A DNA stretch of 64,000 nt from Saccharina japonica (GCA_008828725.1 MEHQ01001995.1:165078-229077), one strand, 5' to 3'; numbered from the stretch's first letter, positions 44,827 to 55,819 are shown. The notes: generated by a model from the letters alone, not told the origin. A program made the numbers and translations.

Positions 44827-45139
44827 GCATTTTGCTTTCGAAGTTGCATAATATTAGTGCGCCCCCCCGCTCGGAGCAAGGGGGGTAGAGAGAGGGGCAG
44901 ACCCCCGGGGTTGCTCCAAGCGCAACCCCCCGCTAGCATCCGTAAACTCGAGCCAACTCCCAGCCCCAACTGGCACGTCGACTCTCGACGCCAGCCTCCA
45001 ACCTGGGGTTGGTTCTATTTTCGGAAGCCTCCCTGCGGTCTCACCCCCCCCCTTTGCTACCCTGCGAGGCACGAACATCAGCACAACTTCTCTTTACATC
45101 ACCCTTTCCCAAGACGGCACTTGCCGCCACGAGTTACGG

Positions 45140-46303
45140 CTACTTGCTCCCAACCGTTTTCTGAGGAGAGTGGACTCGTCCCCACTCCGTACCCTGCCCC
45201 GGCTGGGTACCCTTACTCGACCCTTCCCGGGCCATAACATCGGCCACCCAACTGGCATCCTTCCCGTGGCTACGAACGTACGCCTTGTACGCATCGGACG
45301 CCCACCGGCCCTCACGCTGCAAGACCTCTGGTGTGGCCCCCCCCGCCGACAAGTGAGTTGCGCCCCCAATCCGTAGGGAGTGCAGGGCGTACTCCTCCGC
45401 ACGCACGCCCGCCAACGCAACCACTGTCCGTAGCGCAGCAGTAGCTTGCTGCTGAGTCCACATGGACCATCTGCCATTACCAGCACCAAACGCAACCAGG
45501 GGGGCAGACGGAGGGAGGAACAGATAACACGACATCAACTCAATCATGAGGTCGACGGCATTGCCGCCGACGCCAACAGGCCTCGGCGCCCCCTCTCGCA
45601 CACGCGTCACAACGGCCCCCTTTCGCATCTGATCCCCCTTAGAGCCGCAAAACCTAACCTCGACGCGATCCGCGGCCGCCCATGGTGCCGAAACAAGCTG
45701 CATTTCCCCACGAAAGAAAGCAACGCCAGCCCGCCTCAAACAGTACGTCTCGTGAACCCGTGTCCGAGTCTCCGCAAACATTTCCGACGCGCTTGTCAAG
45801 AAACAAAACGACGCACACAGAGCAAGCCACAGCACGCGACCCCCCGTGCCCCACGACGGAGCCAACGTCTCGCCGGCCAGCAGCATCTTCCAAGACACGG
45901 GCCGGCGCACAGTTGCCTGATGGCCCGCATCGGCGTGCGAACGAGCAGCCCCTTTGAGGGCGCTGGCAAGAATGAGATGGGTGGTATCAAGCTCGAAACC
46001 ACGCGAAATACGATGGAAGAACTTAATGGCCGACAAATGACTCTCGATGGTCGACGGCCGCAGTTTCTTGGTAGCGAAAGAGTACGCCACGTACTCAAAG
46101 AGTTGCCACACATTAACCATACCATCACTGCAATGCTGAAGAAAGACGGACACCCCACAACGTACCCGGAATTCTACCCACGATCCAAAATGCCCCAGAT
46201 AAGTGCGTTCAAACGAGGGCGCAACGGCGTGTCGCATGAGCTCGAGGCCAACACCGAAGTACAGAGAGCCGTGCCGGCGTCCCCCAGGTCCCGCAACTGC
46301 CAC
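45140..46303 (-). CDS. Tyrosine recombinase of the YR retrotransposon
   Basis: 387 codons. The C-terminal half carries the recombinase signature ALHSLRIGGATHLSAGG (the H-x-x-R box) followed by LQREGRWASDAYKAYVR, where the Tyr is in the place of the catalytic nucleophile. The N-terminal half resembles a core-binding SAM-like domain (STIESHLSAIKFFHR). In this class the enzyme inserts circular cDNA by site-specific recombination. It overlaps the RNase H frame. Part of the fossil element at 44617-50393. Confidence 0.85.
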   Translation of the reverse strand: MAVAGPGGRRHGSLYFGVGLELMRHAVAPSFERTYLGHFGSWVEFRVRCGVSVFLQHCSDGMVNVWQLFEYVAYSFATKKLRPSTIESHLSAIKFFHRISRGFELDTTHLILASALKGAARSHADAGHQATVRRPVSWKMLLAGETLAPSWGTGGRVLWLALCASFCFLTSASEMFAETRTRVHETYCLRRAGVAFFRGEMQLVSAPWAAADRVEVRFCGSKGDQMRKGAVVTRVREGAPRPVGVGGNAVDLMIELMSCYLFLPPSAPLVAFGAGNGRWSMWTQQQATAALRTVVALAGVRAEEYALHSLRIGGATHLSAGGATPEVLQREGRWASDAYKAYVRSHGKDASWVADVMAREGSSKGTQPGQGTEWGRVHSPQKTVGSK

Positions 46304-46923
46304 GAAACGTCGGGGCGAACGGTACGTAAATTATCCAGAACAGAGGCACGATCCCAGCGTGATATACCATCTGCGGCAACGTTATGAATACCACGCACAT
46401 GCAATGCGTCGAAGTGCCAACCTGAGGACACTTCAAGTGCCCCAAGGAGGCGCATCAGGGCACCGGACCGCGGTTCCTTCCCCCCGCGACAACGCCGCAC
46501 CCACTGCACGGCGGCTTCGTTGTCCCCACGCAACAACACACAGTCTCCCATCGCAGATGGTCGCTCTGCACACGAAGACACGAGAACCCACGCCGACACG
46601 ACCATACCTAATAGTTCAAGAACGTTGATAGACAGGTCGTTTTCGCCGGCGACGGAGAGACTCGAACCGCAAAACCGGGAGTTCTCCTGGTCGGTCAGGT
46701 CGTATCGCCAGAACACACCAGTCTCAAGACAAAACCCACCGACCGCAGTTTTGGAAGCGTCTGAAAACAGAGTACGTTGCGCCGGGCGCTCAAGCAGGTG
46801 ATACATCGGCGCCGACAAGATACCCCCTCGCGCGTCAAAGCCTTCATCGACAAACCAACGCCAGAACTCGAGGTCCCCGTGAAACTCGGGCCCTAAGGCG
46901 AGACGCCGCCCCGGGTTGGCCAC
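46174..46923 (-). CDS. RNase H region of the YR retrotransposon
   Basis: 249 codons. RNase H blocks in order: LFSDASKTAVGGFCLE, INVLELLGMVVSAW, LLRGDNEAAVQWVRR and ALHVRGIHNVAADGISR. These give the acidic residues and late His/Asp expected for the fold. It overlaps the RT frame upstream and the recombinase frame downstream. Confidence 0.83.
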   Translation of the reverse strand: MANPGRRLALGPEFHGDLEFWRWFVDEGFDARGGILSAPMYHLLERPAQRTLFSDASKTAVGGFCLETGVFWRYDLTDQENSRFCGSSLSVAGENDLSINVLELLGMVVSAWVLVSSCAERPSAMGDCVLLRGDNEAAVQWVRRCRGGKEPRSGALMRLLGALEVSSGWHFDALHVRGIHNVAADGISRWDRASVLDNLRTVRPDVSWQLRDLGDAGTALCTSVLASSSCDTPLRPRLNALIWGILDRG

Positions 46924-48721
46924 ACGAAATGCAAAGTCCTCCCCCGCAGCGATGCATACCAGCGGAAGCCAGCAAACGCTGCGCGAAGAACGACCCCGGA
47001 CGCACGGCGAACGAGACGTGCATGAGGAACCCAGCGAGTTGCGACACCTGCCTCGCCGAAGCAGAGTCCCGAGACGGGGGCCACTCGGCGAGCAGAGAGC
47101 GCAGCTTGAGACGCTTATGGCACGGCAGCGTCACCGTAAGCGTCTCCGTGTCAATGATCCAGCCCAATACCTCGAGTCGCGTGTCCCAGTCAGTAATCTT
47201 GCTGGTCGACAAGAGGGGGGGATCAGACACACCGCGCTCCCCCAACAAACGGAAATGGTCGGACGCCAAAGACTGCACCGCCCGCAGGCAGCGGCGACCG
47301 TCCGGCCACCATTGCACCTCGACGAGAATACCGTCGTCAACGTAGTATCGCACGAAGAAGTAGCCCCCGGTGGTGCCGCCCGTACCCGAGACGGGACGGC
47401 AGTCTCGCGGGAGCGACGCGACGGGAGCACCTCGAGGCGGGGATATCTTTACATGCGCGACGGCCGCGGCCCCTTGCGGGGGTACCACGGCGTCGAGAAA
47501 CGTAGAGTGGGTGTGAGAATGTTCCAACGCGGAAGCCATCAAACCCCAAAAACCAGGGCTGTTGCGCCAGCCGAACTGCAAGCGCAAGTCCACAACAACG
47601 TGGCCCCCGGTCACGTAACCGAACACCGGCGCCCCGACCGGGTCAACCAACACTTGTCTAAAGACATCTTTGACGTCTACACGACACAGAACAATACGAG
47701 CACTACGACCGTGCGTCTGCCTCAAAAACAACACTCGCAGCAAGACGTCGCGTAGGACGTGACCGAGCTCGCAAGGGGGGGCGGAAGAGAATTCGGTATC
47801 GCTGTTAACGCTTGTCCGGGCGCCGGTGCGCGCAAAGGTAAGATCGTGGATGATGCGAAGTTTGGGTTCGAGGATGGCGGCCAACGGCGACACACGGAGC
47901 CCCGAAATTTCGGCAGCGAATCGTAACGGGAACACCAAAGCACGCCCGTGTGTGACATCCGAGCAAACCTTGTCGTGAATAGCAGCGTCGTGCGAAACCA
48001 CGCTAGGGTGGTTACCATATGCAAGCTCAGCAGGCAAGTCCCCGCCACGTACGACACACACCGGGGCGCCCGGAGACAACACACGCAGCAGAGTAGATAC
48101 ATCAGGGAATTTCTTCACAACCCCGAACCAGCGACGGACGACCTCGAGATGAATATGAGGGGCGAAACAACCAGAACCGACGGCAGAGATGAGCGAAGAA
48201 GTACTGCCATTACACTGTCGCAAAAAGGAGGCACCTATGATGGCTACCCGGTCGAGGTTCGCCGAGCCCCGCACAGACACCGACAACGCCACACTCGCAC
48301 GCGCCGAACGCCACTCATCGACCGCACCACCCGGTAACGGAGGCGAATAACGCACGGGCCCACAAACCTCACATTTGTCCCCGAAGGCGACGGACCCCGG
48401 AGCCAGAGGGGAACGCTCGCGACCCACGCCACCGTCGCCAGCGAGGGCCTCCAACGCGCGGCCCCGCAACCCCTTCGCCGCTCCACGCGGCGCCGGCAGT
48501 CCTGGCGCTCCGATGCTGTGGCTATCGGCGCCACAGCTGCCCCCCCAGCGGCCGACGCCACCGCAGCTCCTACGTCCATCGGTGCCACGGCCGCCCCACC
48601 AGCGGCCGGCGCCACAGCAGCTCCCCCAGCCAGCAACGCCACGGCCGCCCCACCAGCGGCCGGCACCGCCGCAGCTCCACCGGGTGTTGGCCCAACCGGA
48701 AGGAAGGGCCCGTGTCTTCAT
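46844..48721 (-). CDS. Reverse transcriptase of the YR retrotransposon
   Basis: 625 codons. The N-terminal 100 residues are Gly/Trp/Arg-rich and come from a GC-rich tandem repeat (about 48530-48690). The middle has RIIHDLTFARTGA, CRVDVKDVFRQVLVDP (motif A), QFGWRNSPGFWGLM (motif B) and VRYYVDDGILVE (motif C, YVDD). The thumb-like part includes EVLGWIIDTETLTVTLP. This pattern is that of DIRS/Ngaro RTs. The frame starts where the Gag-like frame ends. Confidence 0.86.
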   Translation of the reverse strand: MKTRALPSGWANTRWSCGGAGRWWGGRGVAGWGSCCGAGRWWGGRGTDGRRSCGGVGRWGGSCGADSHSIGAPGLPAPRGAAKGLRGRALEALAGDGGVGRERSPLAPGSVAFGDKCEVCGPVRYSPPLPGGAVDEWRSARASVALSVSVRGSANLDRVAIIGASFLRQCNGSTSSLISAVGSGCFAPHIHLEVVRRWFGVVKKFPDVSTLLRVLSPGAPVCVVRGGDLPAELAYGNHPSVVSHDAAIHDKVCSDVTHGRALVFPLRFAAEISGLRVSPLAAILEPKLRIIHDLTFARTGARTSVNSDTEFSSAPPCELGHVLRDVLLRVLFLRQTHGRSARIVLCRVDVKDVFRQVLVDPVGAPVFGYVTGGHVVVDLRLQFGWRNSPGFWGLMASALEHSHTHSTFLDAVVPPQGAAAVAHVKISPPRGAPVASLPRDCRPVSGTGGTTGGYFFVRYYVDDGILVEVQWWPDGRRCLRAVQSLASDHFRLLGERGVSDPPLLSTSKITDWDTRLEVLGWIIDTETLTVTLPCHKRLKLRSLLAEWPPSRDSASARQVSQLAGFLMHVSFAVRPGSFFAQRLLASAGMHRCGGGLCISCGQPGAASRLRARVSRGPRVLALVCR

Positions 48722-49464
48722 CCCGAACCGGAACCTCTTCCCCCGGACGAACCCCCCCCGCGTAGCGCCAGAGCACGAGATCCTCCTCCCGGCGACCCCG
48801 AGCTCCCGCCCCCACCGTCGCGACTAGCGAGGGGAGAGGAAGAGTCCGCCGGGGGAGAAGTGTGCACTAAATTGCACGGGTCCCACGAGCAACTCCCAGT
48901 AGAAAGAAACATCCTGCACACCTGGCGGCTCTTCTTCCTGGGGGTGCTGGTGGTGGACGACGACGGCCCGCGAGGAGCAAGGATGGCCCTGCGCTTGCCA
49001 TCTCCGCCGCCCCGGAGGCCAGCGGTTCCAACGGTGTCGTCCATGATCCGCAGGATTTCGCCCCCGCCCTTGCAAAAGTTACGAGTACGCTCGAATGCCG
49101 GCACGGGAGGACTGACGAACGCCGTGCCAGGAGGCGGAGGCTCTTCCGCCAGCTGCATCTGCTGCGCGGCACGCATGAGCTCGTTAACCCATACACGAAG
49201 GTCGTGGTTCACCATGTCGCCCATCACTACCCGAGCCGTGGGGGAGGACAGGCGGAGCATGTTGCGTAGGATGTGCCAACGGAGGCATGAGGCGGCCGAG
49301 GCGATAGCCGCTCCAAGGGTGTTAACCCGATCCAGACACGGTACGTCATCATCGACGTCGGGCGAAAGCCCAACGGACAGAATCTCGACGAGGGCCGACC
49401 GTAGGCACTCAAGGCGGTCAGGGATCGTAAGTTCGCCGGCAAAATCCCCCCCCCCCGAGTCCAC
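48718..49464 (-). CDS. Gag-like protein with CCCH finger (YR retrotransposon)
   Basis: 248 codons. Ends in a Ser/Gly-rich tail after a CCCH-type finger, CRMFLSTGSCSWDPCNLVH, which may bind RNA. The upstream part is helical in character (SAALV-like stretches, ANELMRAAQQMQL-like). Function inferred from position and finger. Confidence 0.65.
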   Translation of the reverse strand: MDSGGGDFAGELTIPDRLECLRSALVEILSVGLSPDVDDDVPCLDRVNTLGAAIASAASCLRWHILRNMLRLSSPTARVVMGDMVNHDLRVWVNELMRAAQQMQLAEEPPPPGTAFVSPPVPAFERTRNFCKGGGEILRIMDDTVGTAGLRGGGDGKRRAILAPRGPSSSTTSTPRKKSRQVCRMFLSTGSCSWDPCNLVHTSPPADSSSPLASRDGGGGSSGSPGGGSRALALRGGGSSGGRGSGSG

Positions 49465-50026
49465 GAGGCCCGAACCGAGCGACGTCGAAGTCGCTGAGGG
49501 ACCGTAGCTGGATTGCCACGCCCGCAGTTACGTGGACGTCTTCTCCGACGAAGGCCTGCAAGTCGGCCGGCGACTCGTCCAGGTTAGGAGGGAGACGACC
49601 GCGAATGAACCAGGGCTTGCGTGATCCAGGCTTTTTCCACGTCGCCGAGTCGTCGCTCAGCTGCGACTTCTGGATTAAACGCTCCCGCGCAGTATCGCCA
49701 TGCAGCGAGCCCCCTCCCCGAGCTGCATAGTTGTCCGCGAACTGCTGCATCGCCAGCTCGAGGTGCGACGATTTCGCGGAGCAGGCGGCAACCGAGTCCG
49801 TCATGTCGGTCAGGGAGGCAGACAAAGCATCAACCTTCGCTGACACGGCACTGAGGGTTTCTTTCACCCCAATGAACTCGCCCTCAACCTGGCCAGTCCA
49901 TCGCACGATGTCCTCCGAAGAGACCACCGCCGCGGCCGCGGCTCCGGGCGCCTCGCCAGGGCCCGAGAGAGGGTCCGCTGCGGCGTCCTCAACCTGGCCA
50001 CTGGCGGCAGAAGAGACTTGTGCCAT
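49418..50026 (-). CDS. Gag-like N-terminal frame (YR retrotransposon)
   Basis: 202 codons starting MAQVSSAASGQVEDAAADPL. Contains a probable coiled coil (VKETLSAVSAKVDALSASLT) and WFIRGRLPPNLDESPADLQ. It overlaps the next Gag-like frame. No enzyme motif. First frame of the element in transcription order. Confidence 0.6.
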   Translation of the reverse strand: MAQVSSAASGQVEDAAADPLSGPGEAPGAAAAAVVSSEDIVRWTGQVEGEFIGVKETLSAVSAKVDALSASLTDMTDSVAACSAKSSHLELAMQQFADNYAARGGGSLHGDTARERLIQKSQLSDDSATWKKPGSRKPWFIRGRLPPNLDESPADLQAFVGEDVHVTAGVAIQLRSLSDFDVARFGPRGLGGGGFCRRTYDP

Positions 50027-50183
50027 GTCCCCACCGAGAGAACGAAGAACAGCGAACTACCAGCAGCAGTTGAGCAGGCCAAACATGAGAAGGACAACGC
50101 CGTCCAGCAGCAGTTGAACAGGATGAACAGGAAAAGTACAGCGCCCCAAACCAGCGCCAGGCCGAGAACAAGGAACCGACACC

Positions 50184-50393
50184 AATTCAAACTAGTCCGT
50201 ACCCCACCTTTGACCTGTATCGCTACCCTGCTTCGCTGCGTGCTTCGCTCGCGAGACAACGATACAGACTACCCCAGGTGGGTGCGACGAACAGGCTACT
50301 CGAGTACAGATAAACCGTACTCATCTAATAGGTTAAACTTCTCCCGTACATGCAAAACACATATTCTCTCGTACCTCGATAATATTACGATTT
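50184..50393. repeat. 210-bp direct repeat, right
   Basis: Same orientation as the left copy. Its last bases merge into the 64-bp module that starts at 50391. Confidence 0.93.
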
Positions 50394-50454
50394 TTTCGAT
50401 AGGTACGAAGGTACGAAGGCTGAGAATGCCGGATTATGGAATCCGAGTTCATGA
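50391..50454 (+). repeat. 64-bp module, right copy
   Basis: Identical to 44358-44421. Its direct contact with the 210-bp repeat here suggests that the two belong together as one end unit. Confidence 0.9.
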
Positions 50455-52394
50455 AAAGTGGAATCCGAGCCGTACAGAAGGCAATGACAAAGCTAATGAT
50501 ATGCACAAGGGGACTTCGCCGTCGGCCCAGGCCGCCGACGAAGCTAACGAAGGAGGACGAAACTCCACAACACGCAAACGAAACTTAAACTTCAGTGCTG
50601 GCAAAAAGGAAATACCACAGCAGTAGTGGATCTTGACAAAAACTTCATTATGACATGTACAGCGGGCGGCGGACGTGAGAGAGGTATAGGGCAAAAAAGG
50701 GAAAGACGGAGCCACGGTTAGCCGATTTGACCCGCGGACGCCCGAGAGCGATTTGTGACGAAACGACACAACATAATCATATATGTACAGTAAACAATGG
50801 CTGAGGTACACTGCTGTGTAACCAGACAAAACGAACAACGCTAACCAATGAATGGTTGATTTGGTCTGATCTGATTCGGCGGCGAGAACTTGCACGTACG
50901 TGACAGGCTATTCGGTTTTGCACGTACATTCAACACGGTTATATGTATAGCATGCTTTGTTGTAGATATCTATGGCCTACCGGTACATGGTACCAAATGG
51001 GATCGAGGTGCAAGTTGGGCCTCCACCGGCTCTTGCAGAGGGCTGACTATATAACTATGCACCTTATGCACCTTGTTAAATGTTGTGAGTAGGGGCAAGG
51101 TGCCAAATGGGATGGGCCCACTGCGGTGTTGGATAAACCCGGTGCAGAGGTGCTCGGCGCAGCCCCTTGCTCACGCAGAGCGCTGGGTAGACAGTCGAGG
51201 TACCATGAGGCGGTGGGGAGATATATGCAAGCGTATATTCTTATTGCCACCTCCGGAGAGGGCGACGGGAAAGAGGAAGTTAAATCTAAGTGCTCGGGTA
51301 GGCAAGTCCTGTCCCAGTCTCATTTCCATATCGTACCACAAATCGACACTTACGCGGCTATTCAATAAACACTGGCGCTACCATATGCTACCAAAAATAA
51401 GTCTTCCAATACGTACGTATGAGAACATCCACGCACTGCCTACCGACCTATTATGGAAAACGGCATTTCACCGTTGCACGCATATTTACCGCACAGGAGA
51501 ACATCCATGACATTGGTGCGTATTGTACCACAATGATATATGACGGAACATCCACCAAATAGAGTAGATAATATCATGTAAAGTGATATGCCCAAGATAA
51601 TATTACAGCCCCTCCAAACCAAAATTGATGCAATGACCTTCCATATATCATACGACAGTGATGGCCTTATAATCTCACATGCGGGGTTGAAATACCGAAT
51701 GGGAACAGGGTGCCAGATGGTGCGAAAGTACGTGCACATCCGAACAGCCCAGCACGTACGTGCCAGTATATGGCTGGTGGATCTTATTGGCTTAGGGTTC
51801 GGATTAAGGTTAGGGTAAGTATCTATTCGTATAGTGGCCGTCAACTCGTTTCTCGGACAATTGGTACATCGATGGTCATAGGGGAATACCTGTTTTTCCA
51901 AGGAAGTTGATTTTGTGGATTTTTCACAGATGGATGCTCATACTCGAAGTATCGAGTATTTTTCGTACTCCGAGTGCTGAGAGTATTACAGCACTGGCGG
52001 CCTAAATACTCGGAGTACTTGAAGTATGAGCAGTACTAAAGTCCCAAATACTGCGAGTACGGGGAGTATGGTCCGTACATAACTCCGAGTACACGCGACA
52101 CCCCCAGTATCGAGTTGCGAAATACTCGAAGTGCAGACAGTATACCCGGAGTACAAAACCTCGAAATACGGCGAGTGCACAAGGTACCTTTTATTGTTTC
52201 TACTCGAGGAGCATTTGCGAATCTTAAAATGCTATAAACGCCAGTCGCATGCTCCCATCACCCGGGAGTAATGACGGCCGAGTCTTTGAAACGACGGAAA
52301 GAGCCACTTTTGGCCAAGTCGCTGCTCTGTTGCGTTGCAACCTCACTTAAACCTATTCGTACGTATGACTTTTGATTTGTCGATAGGCATGATA
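50455..52394. other. Intergenic DNA without recognised gene
   Basis: 51930-52175 holds degenerate ACTCGGAGTACT units with inverted pairs. A short run GGGTTCGGATTAAGGTTAGG near 51789 is not a telomere array. No family recognised in the open frames. Confidence 0.55.
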
Positions 52395-52762
52395 GACGCA
52401 CGCTATGTTAAGATGGATATAGGTGCACCTGCATACAGGCCAGCTTTCTGCCTTCTGAGGGTGGTGACTTGATTATAGTACAATTATCTTGATTATAGTA
52501 TAGGACCTGTAGACCTCACCCAAAAACTGATCTACTGTGTCACTGTATCTGTAGGAGGAAAATAAACATGCTTTTAAATACCCGATTAACCCAATTAACA
52601 ATACTACCACCATGGCCTAAGTATACTATGAACAATAGTGCAACACAAGAATGAAGTACTAATAGTATGTACCATTATGGGCTAAGGAGCATGTTTGATC
52701 ATCCAGAAACAGTTTCAGCCAAAAAACGGTATACCTCTGCCTCTTCTATCGTAGCATGCATC
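52395..52762. mobile_element. GCATGCTACGATAG-family element, long diverged copy
   Basis: Ends GACGCACGCTATGTTAAGAT / GGTGCACC and TATACCTCTGCCTCTTCTAT / CGTAGCATGCATC. The interior keeps AGGAGGAAAATAAACATGCT and TTTCAGCCAAAAAACGG. Confidence 0.65.
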
Positions 52763-54279
52763 ACTGCCATAAAAGCACAAAAAAAGGGTTCGTGATGCCG
52801 CGCCAACAAATGATTTTCTCAAGTATGACTTTCAGTAAGGTACAGAACCCCCTCGCCCGAGCGGCCTGAACGCGGTAGTAGTGGAAACAAAGGGGAGTAC
52901 GCGCCCTATCTATGGTGGCACCGGCCAGAAGCGTGAACTGCCCTACATTGTTAGGCGCACAGCGGGGCGAAACACATCCCATCGTCGATTTCACCATCGA
53001 GGCGATGCCCCGTCCGTGTGCTCAGAGCCATACTAGCGGAGGGTGCTAACCGTGGAGGTGTAAAGGTCGAAAACGACATATATATAGAGAGAAATGCACG
53101 GCGAGGCACACAGGGTGGGCGGTTGGTGCGGTAGGTGCTGGCAATAATTTTGTCACTACCGCTCTTAGGCCGCTCGAGCGACTGCCTCTCTACCTCACCC
53201 ATAGGTAGACTCTTGGAACCATTTCGTTCGCGCAATCGAAATTACACATTCGAAAAACGGTACGCACCGCGAAACCAAAAGACAGCAAAGGAATCGGGCA
53301 GCCACTCGGGCGAATGGGCCTGAGCGGCTGAAACAAAATGATCCAAGCCTGAGCCCCCCTCAGCACGAGGCTAACGCTGACCGCTTACCCACTTGCGAGA
53401 GACCAAGCAGTTAACCGAAAGCCCAAGGAAAACACCATCGATCTTACAGTAGCCACCGTCCACTGAGGCCCACAAGCTATATAACGACAATTATCGTCAA
53501 TTTCTGCTGGGCGTGCTCCTAGGAACGGGTGTGATATCTTGCATACCTGGTACACCACATACATACATGCTATCCCCACCTGGTCTCCCAAGGGTATTTC
53601 CAGTACAGTAACATGTGATATTTCCGGGAACCACCCTAAGAAAAATCATGGATATTTGATGTTTTCATCGCCAGCCAACAAATTAGTCGTTGGATTCATT
53701 CATACCTATATATGGAACGATAATTTGATATTCCGTCCACATCCGCCCAAATCTCGCTTTTTCCTTGGAGTTGAGACGCATCGACTTTTGTTTTTCGTAT
53801 GCTTGTGAGGAGAGGGGTTAATGGGACTGGTACCCGCTTTCCCCCCCCCCAGCCTGTGAATGTCGGTACACGTGTGGGCAACCCCCCGAAGGCAAACGGA
53901 CTGGGGCATCATGCGGAAGAAATGCGTCTACCGGAGAAATTGAACAGCCATTTATCATCACCAGAGCCAGTTTGACGGTGTATACCGAAGGAAAGTGTCT
54001 ACGACAATATATACCGTGCACGCCTTGGTCTAGGGCAGCGTGCACACCGCCAAGCAGTGCTCATCGCTCACTCGCCAAAGGTGTCGACCTACGATACTGT
54101 ATCATAGGCAATCAGCACCAACACCGACAATCGGCATGTGAGTGGTAACTGTTCGAAAACCGAAACTACGGCAGCAGCAGTAGGTAGCCCGAAGTAAAGG
54201 GATTCACTATCGATACTGCAGTACATGCTCCTGCTTGTATCATCGTGCGTACTAGGACACCTATAGTAGTACGACACAG
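52763..54279. other. Intergenic DNA without recognised gene
   Basis: Some frames of 60-95 codons on the minus strand (52761-53235) but no family. TCTTACAGTAGCCACC at 53443 also occurs as CCTACAGTAGCCACC at 27751, in both cases reading GGYC on the minus strand. Confidence 0.5.
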
Positions 54280-54411
54280 GCTAACAAGAAAGCCAGGCTG
54301 AGACTTCGATAAAAATATGAAAATGATAAGTCGTTATCTTGAAATTAGTGTAGCAAGTACCCTATCTCAAATAAGAAATCCAGCCTGGACCATATTTCGT
54401 GTTTCTTGTTA
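54280..54411. mobile_element. ACAAGAAA..CAGCCT inverted-repeat element, copy 2
   Basis: CTAACAAGAAAGCCAGGCTG at left and CAGCCTGGACC / TGTTTCTTGTTAG at right; relative of 30782-30916. Confidence 0.7.
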
Positions 54412-54693
54412 GGTGTCCTGTACTGTATTCGTACGTAGTGCGTCGAGGTGGGGAGGCCCCTCGTACACCACCGTTCCTTCTAGTGTGAAATTAGGCCACA
54501 CTTAGGCCGGTCGCCGTGCGGCCTTGGGTGCTGTCCTTTCAAGTGGTAAAACCTCGGTGCGCAGAGATTCGCAGCCCCATCTATTATACCGTTTCCAGTC
54601 ATCGCGGAGTCCCTCGGCATGAGTTGCCTTTGTACGCATCCCGAGTAAATAATGACACCCGGGATATGTATATGCAACTCTATCGAAAGACAA
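54412..54693. other. Short spacer, one coding-like minus frame
   Basis: Minus frame near 54502-54640 reads MRTKATHAEGLRDDWKRYNR then RTEVLPLERTAPKAARRPA. Protein-like but unrecognised. Confidence 0.25.
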
Positions 54694-54845
54694 TTACGGA
54701 GGACCATAGTAAATAGGACCAACTTTTGTTCGTAAAAATAGGTAAATATATAGGTTTTTGTGAGTTCCATAGGTCCTATTTACTAGTATTACTAGTATTA
54801 CTACAGTAGTATTACTACAGTAGTATTTACTATGGCCCCCCTTAA
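54694..54845. mobile_element. TTACGGRGGACC inverted-repeat element, copy 3
   Basis: TTACGGAGGACCATAGTAAA at left; TTTACTATGGCCCCCCTTAA at right; interior ATATATAGGTTTTTGTG and CATAGGTCCTATTTACTAG as in 60787-60922. Enlarged by ACTAGTATT/CTACAGTAG repeats. Confidence 0.78.
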
Positions 54846-55819
54846 TAGTATCGTTTGATGTTCACATGTTCACATGTTCACACGTACGTACTCGTACATC
54901 ATCTAATCAAAACGGTTCTTATATTTGAGGACAGATAGTGTGGCACGGCTCTCGTCCGGGTGGTTGTACTTGTACTCGTACTCAGTACTGGATGGGTTTC
55001 CCATGGACCATATACACCATATACACCATATACACCATATGCACGCCCCCGTGTTAAGTGGTATCTGCCAAATCTTGCCTCCGACTTCCCCTGACGCCCT
55101 GTTTGTCCGAGTATACAATTAGTCTAACTTAGGCCGCTGGATTATATTCAGCTCACTCGCAAATTACAGAAAGGCACCAGATACCCAGATCTCTCTGGTG
55201 AGGTTCGTCGTTTGTGCGGAGCGTTTTGGCTGTGTGCAGGTATCAGAACGATGTGCGCGCTTCGTGCGTGGATACTTTCGTGGGGATGGGCTCGTGTGCA
55301 GTGTGAAAGGGAGACCGTGGTAAGAACACCGCTGCCTTTGCTCGCACGCACATATATAAGCTGCATACAGTAGGCATATGCAACAGCACATGCCTCTGCG
55401 CCACAGCAGGCAGCCCAAAGCCCACATACGGGGTCGACCCCACTGCAAACACCTACGTACCTGCAATATGTCGACGTTGTCCATCAAAGAAGGTCGGCTG
55501 CTGTCTACAACGGTATGCCACTCTGACCCAAACTATAAGCAAAAATTATATAAACTATTCATATATAAATGTTGCTTATATTACGGCTCAGAGTGATACA
55601 TTGTTTGTTTTTGTAAGTGCTGTCGTTGTCCTAGTCATACAGCAGTAGTAGTCGTTGCTACTGTTAGCTATGCTGTTGTTGGCAGTGTTGTTGTTTTTGT
55701 TCGGTTTTCTGACTGGCCACATCTGCCGAGCCCCGCCCGTGGTGGCGAGAAATACCGAAGAAAATAAGAAGTGTTCAGGTCGAGACAATTTCCAAGCCAT
55801 ACTCGCATACAGAATCCGA
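54846..55819. other. Intergenic DNA without recognised gene
   Basis: ATACACCAT tandem run at 55010-55040; otherwise short frames only. Confidence 0.5.

Larger units (their letters stand above)
44617..50393 (-). mobile_element. DIRS/Ngaro-type tyrosine-recombinase retrotransposon
   Basis: Treated as a fossil element. About 5.8 kb, coding on the minus strand in the order Gag-like, reverse transcriptase, RNase H, tyrosine recombinase. The 210-bp direct repeats at the ends (44617-44826, 50184-50393) differ at about five positions, so it is recent; a 64-bp module is also present at both sides. No integrase or protease is visible, which fits YR elements and not LTR elements. It looks close to whole, with long overlapping frames and at most about two or three breaks. 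GC is well above the surroundings. Confidence 0.85.

Noticed and set aside
45446-46387. 313-codon plus-strand frame over the recombinase region
   Set aside because: Shadow of the GC-rich minus-strand recombinase and RNase H frames; no recognisable domain.
46916-47755. 279-codon plus-strand frame over the RT region
   Set aside because: Shadow of the RT frame on the opposite strand.
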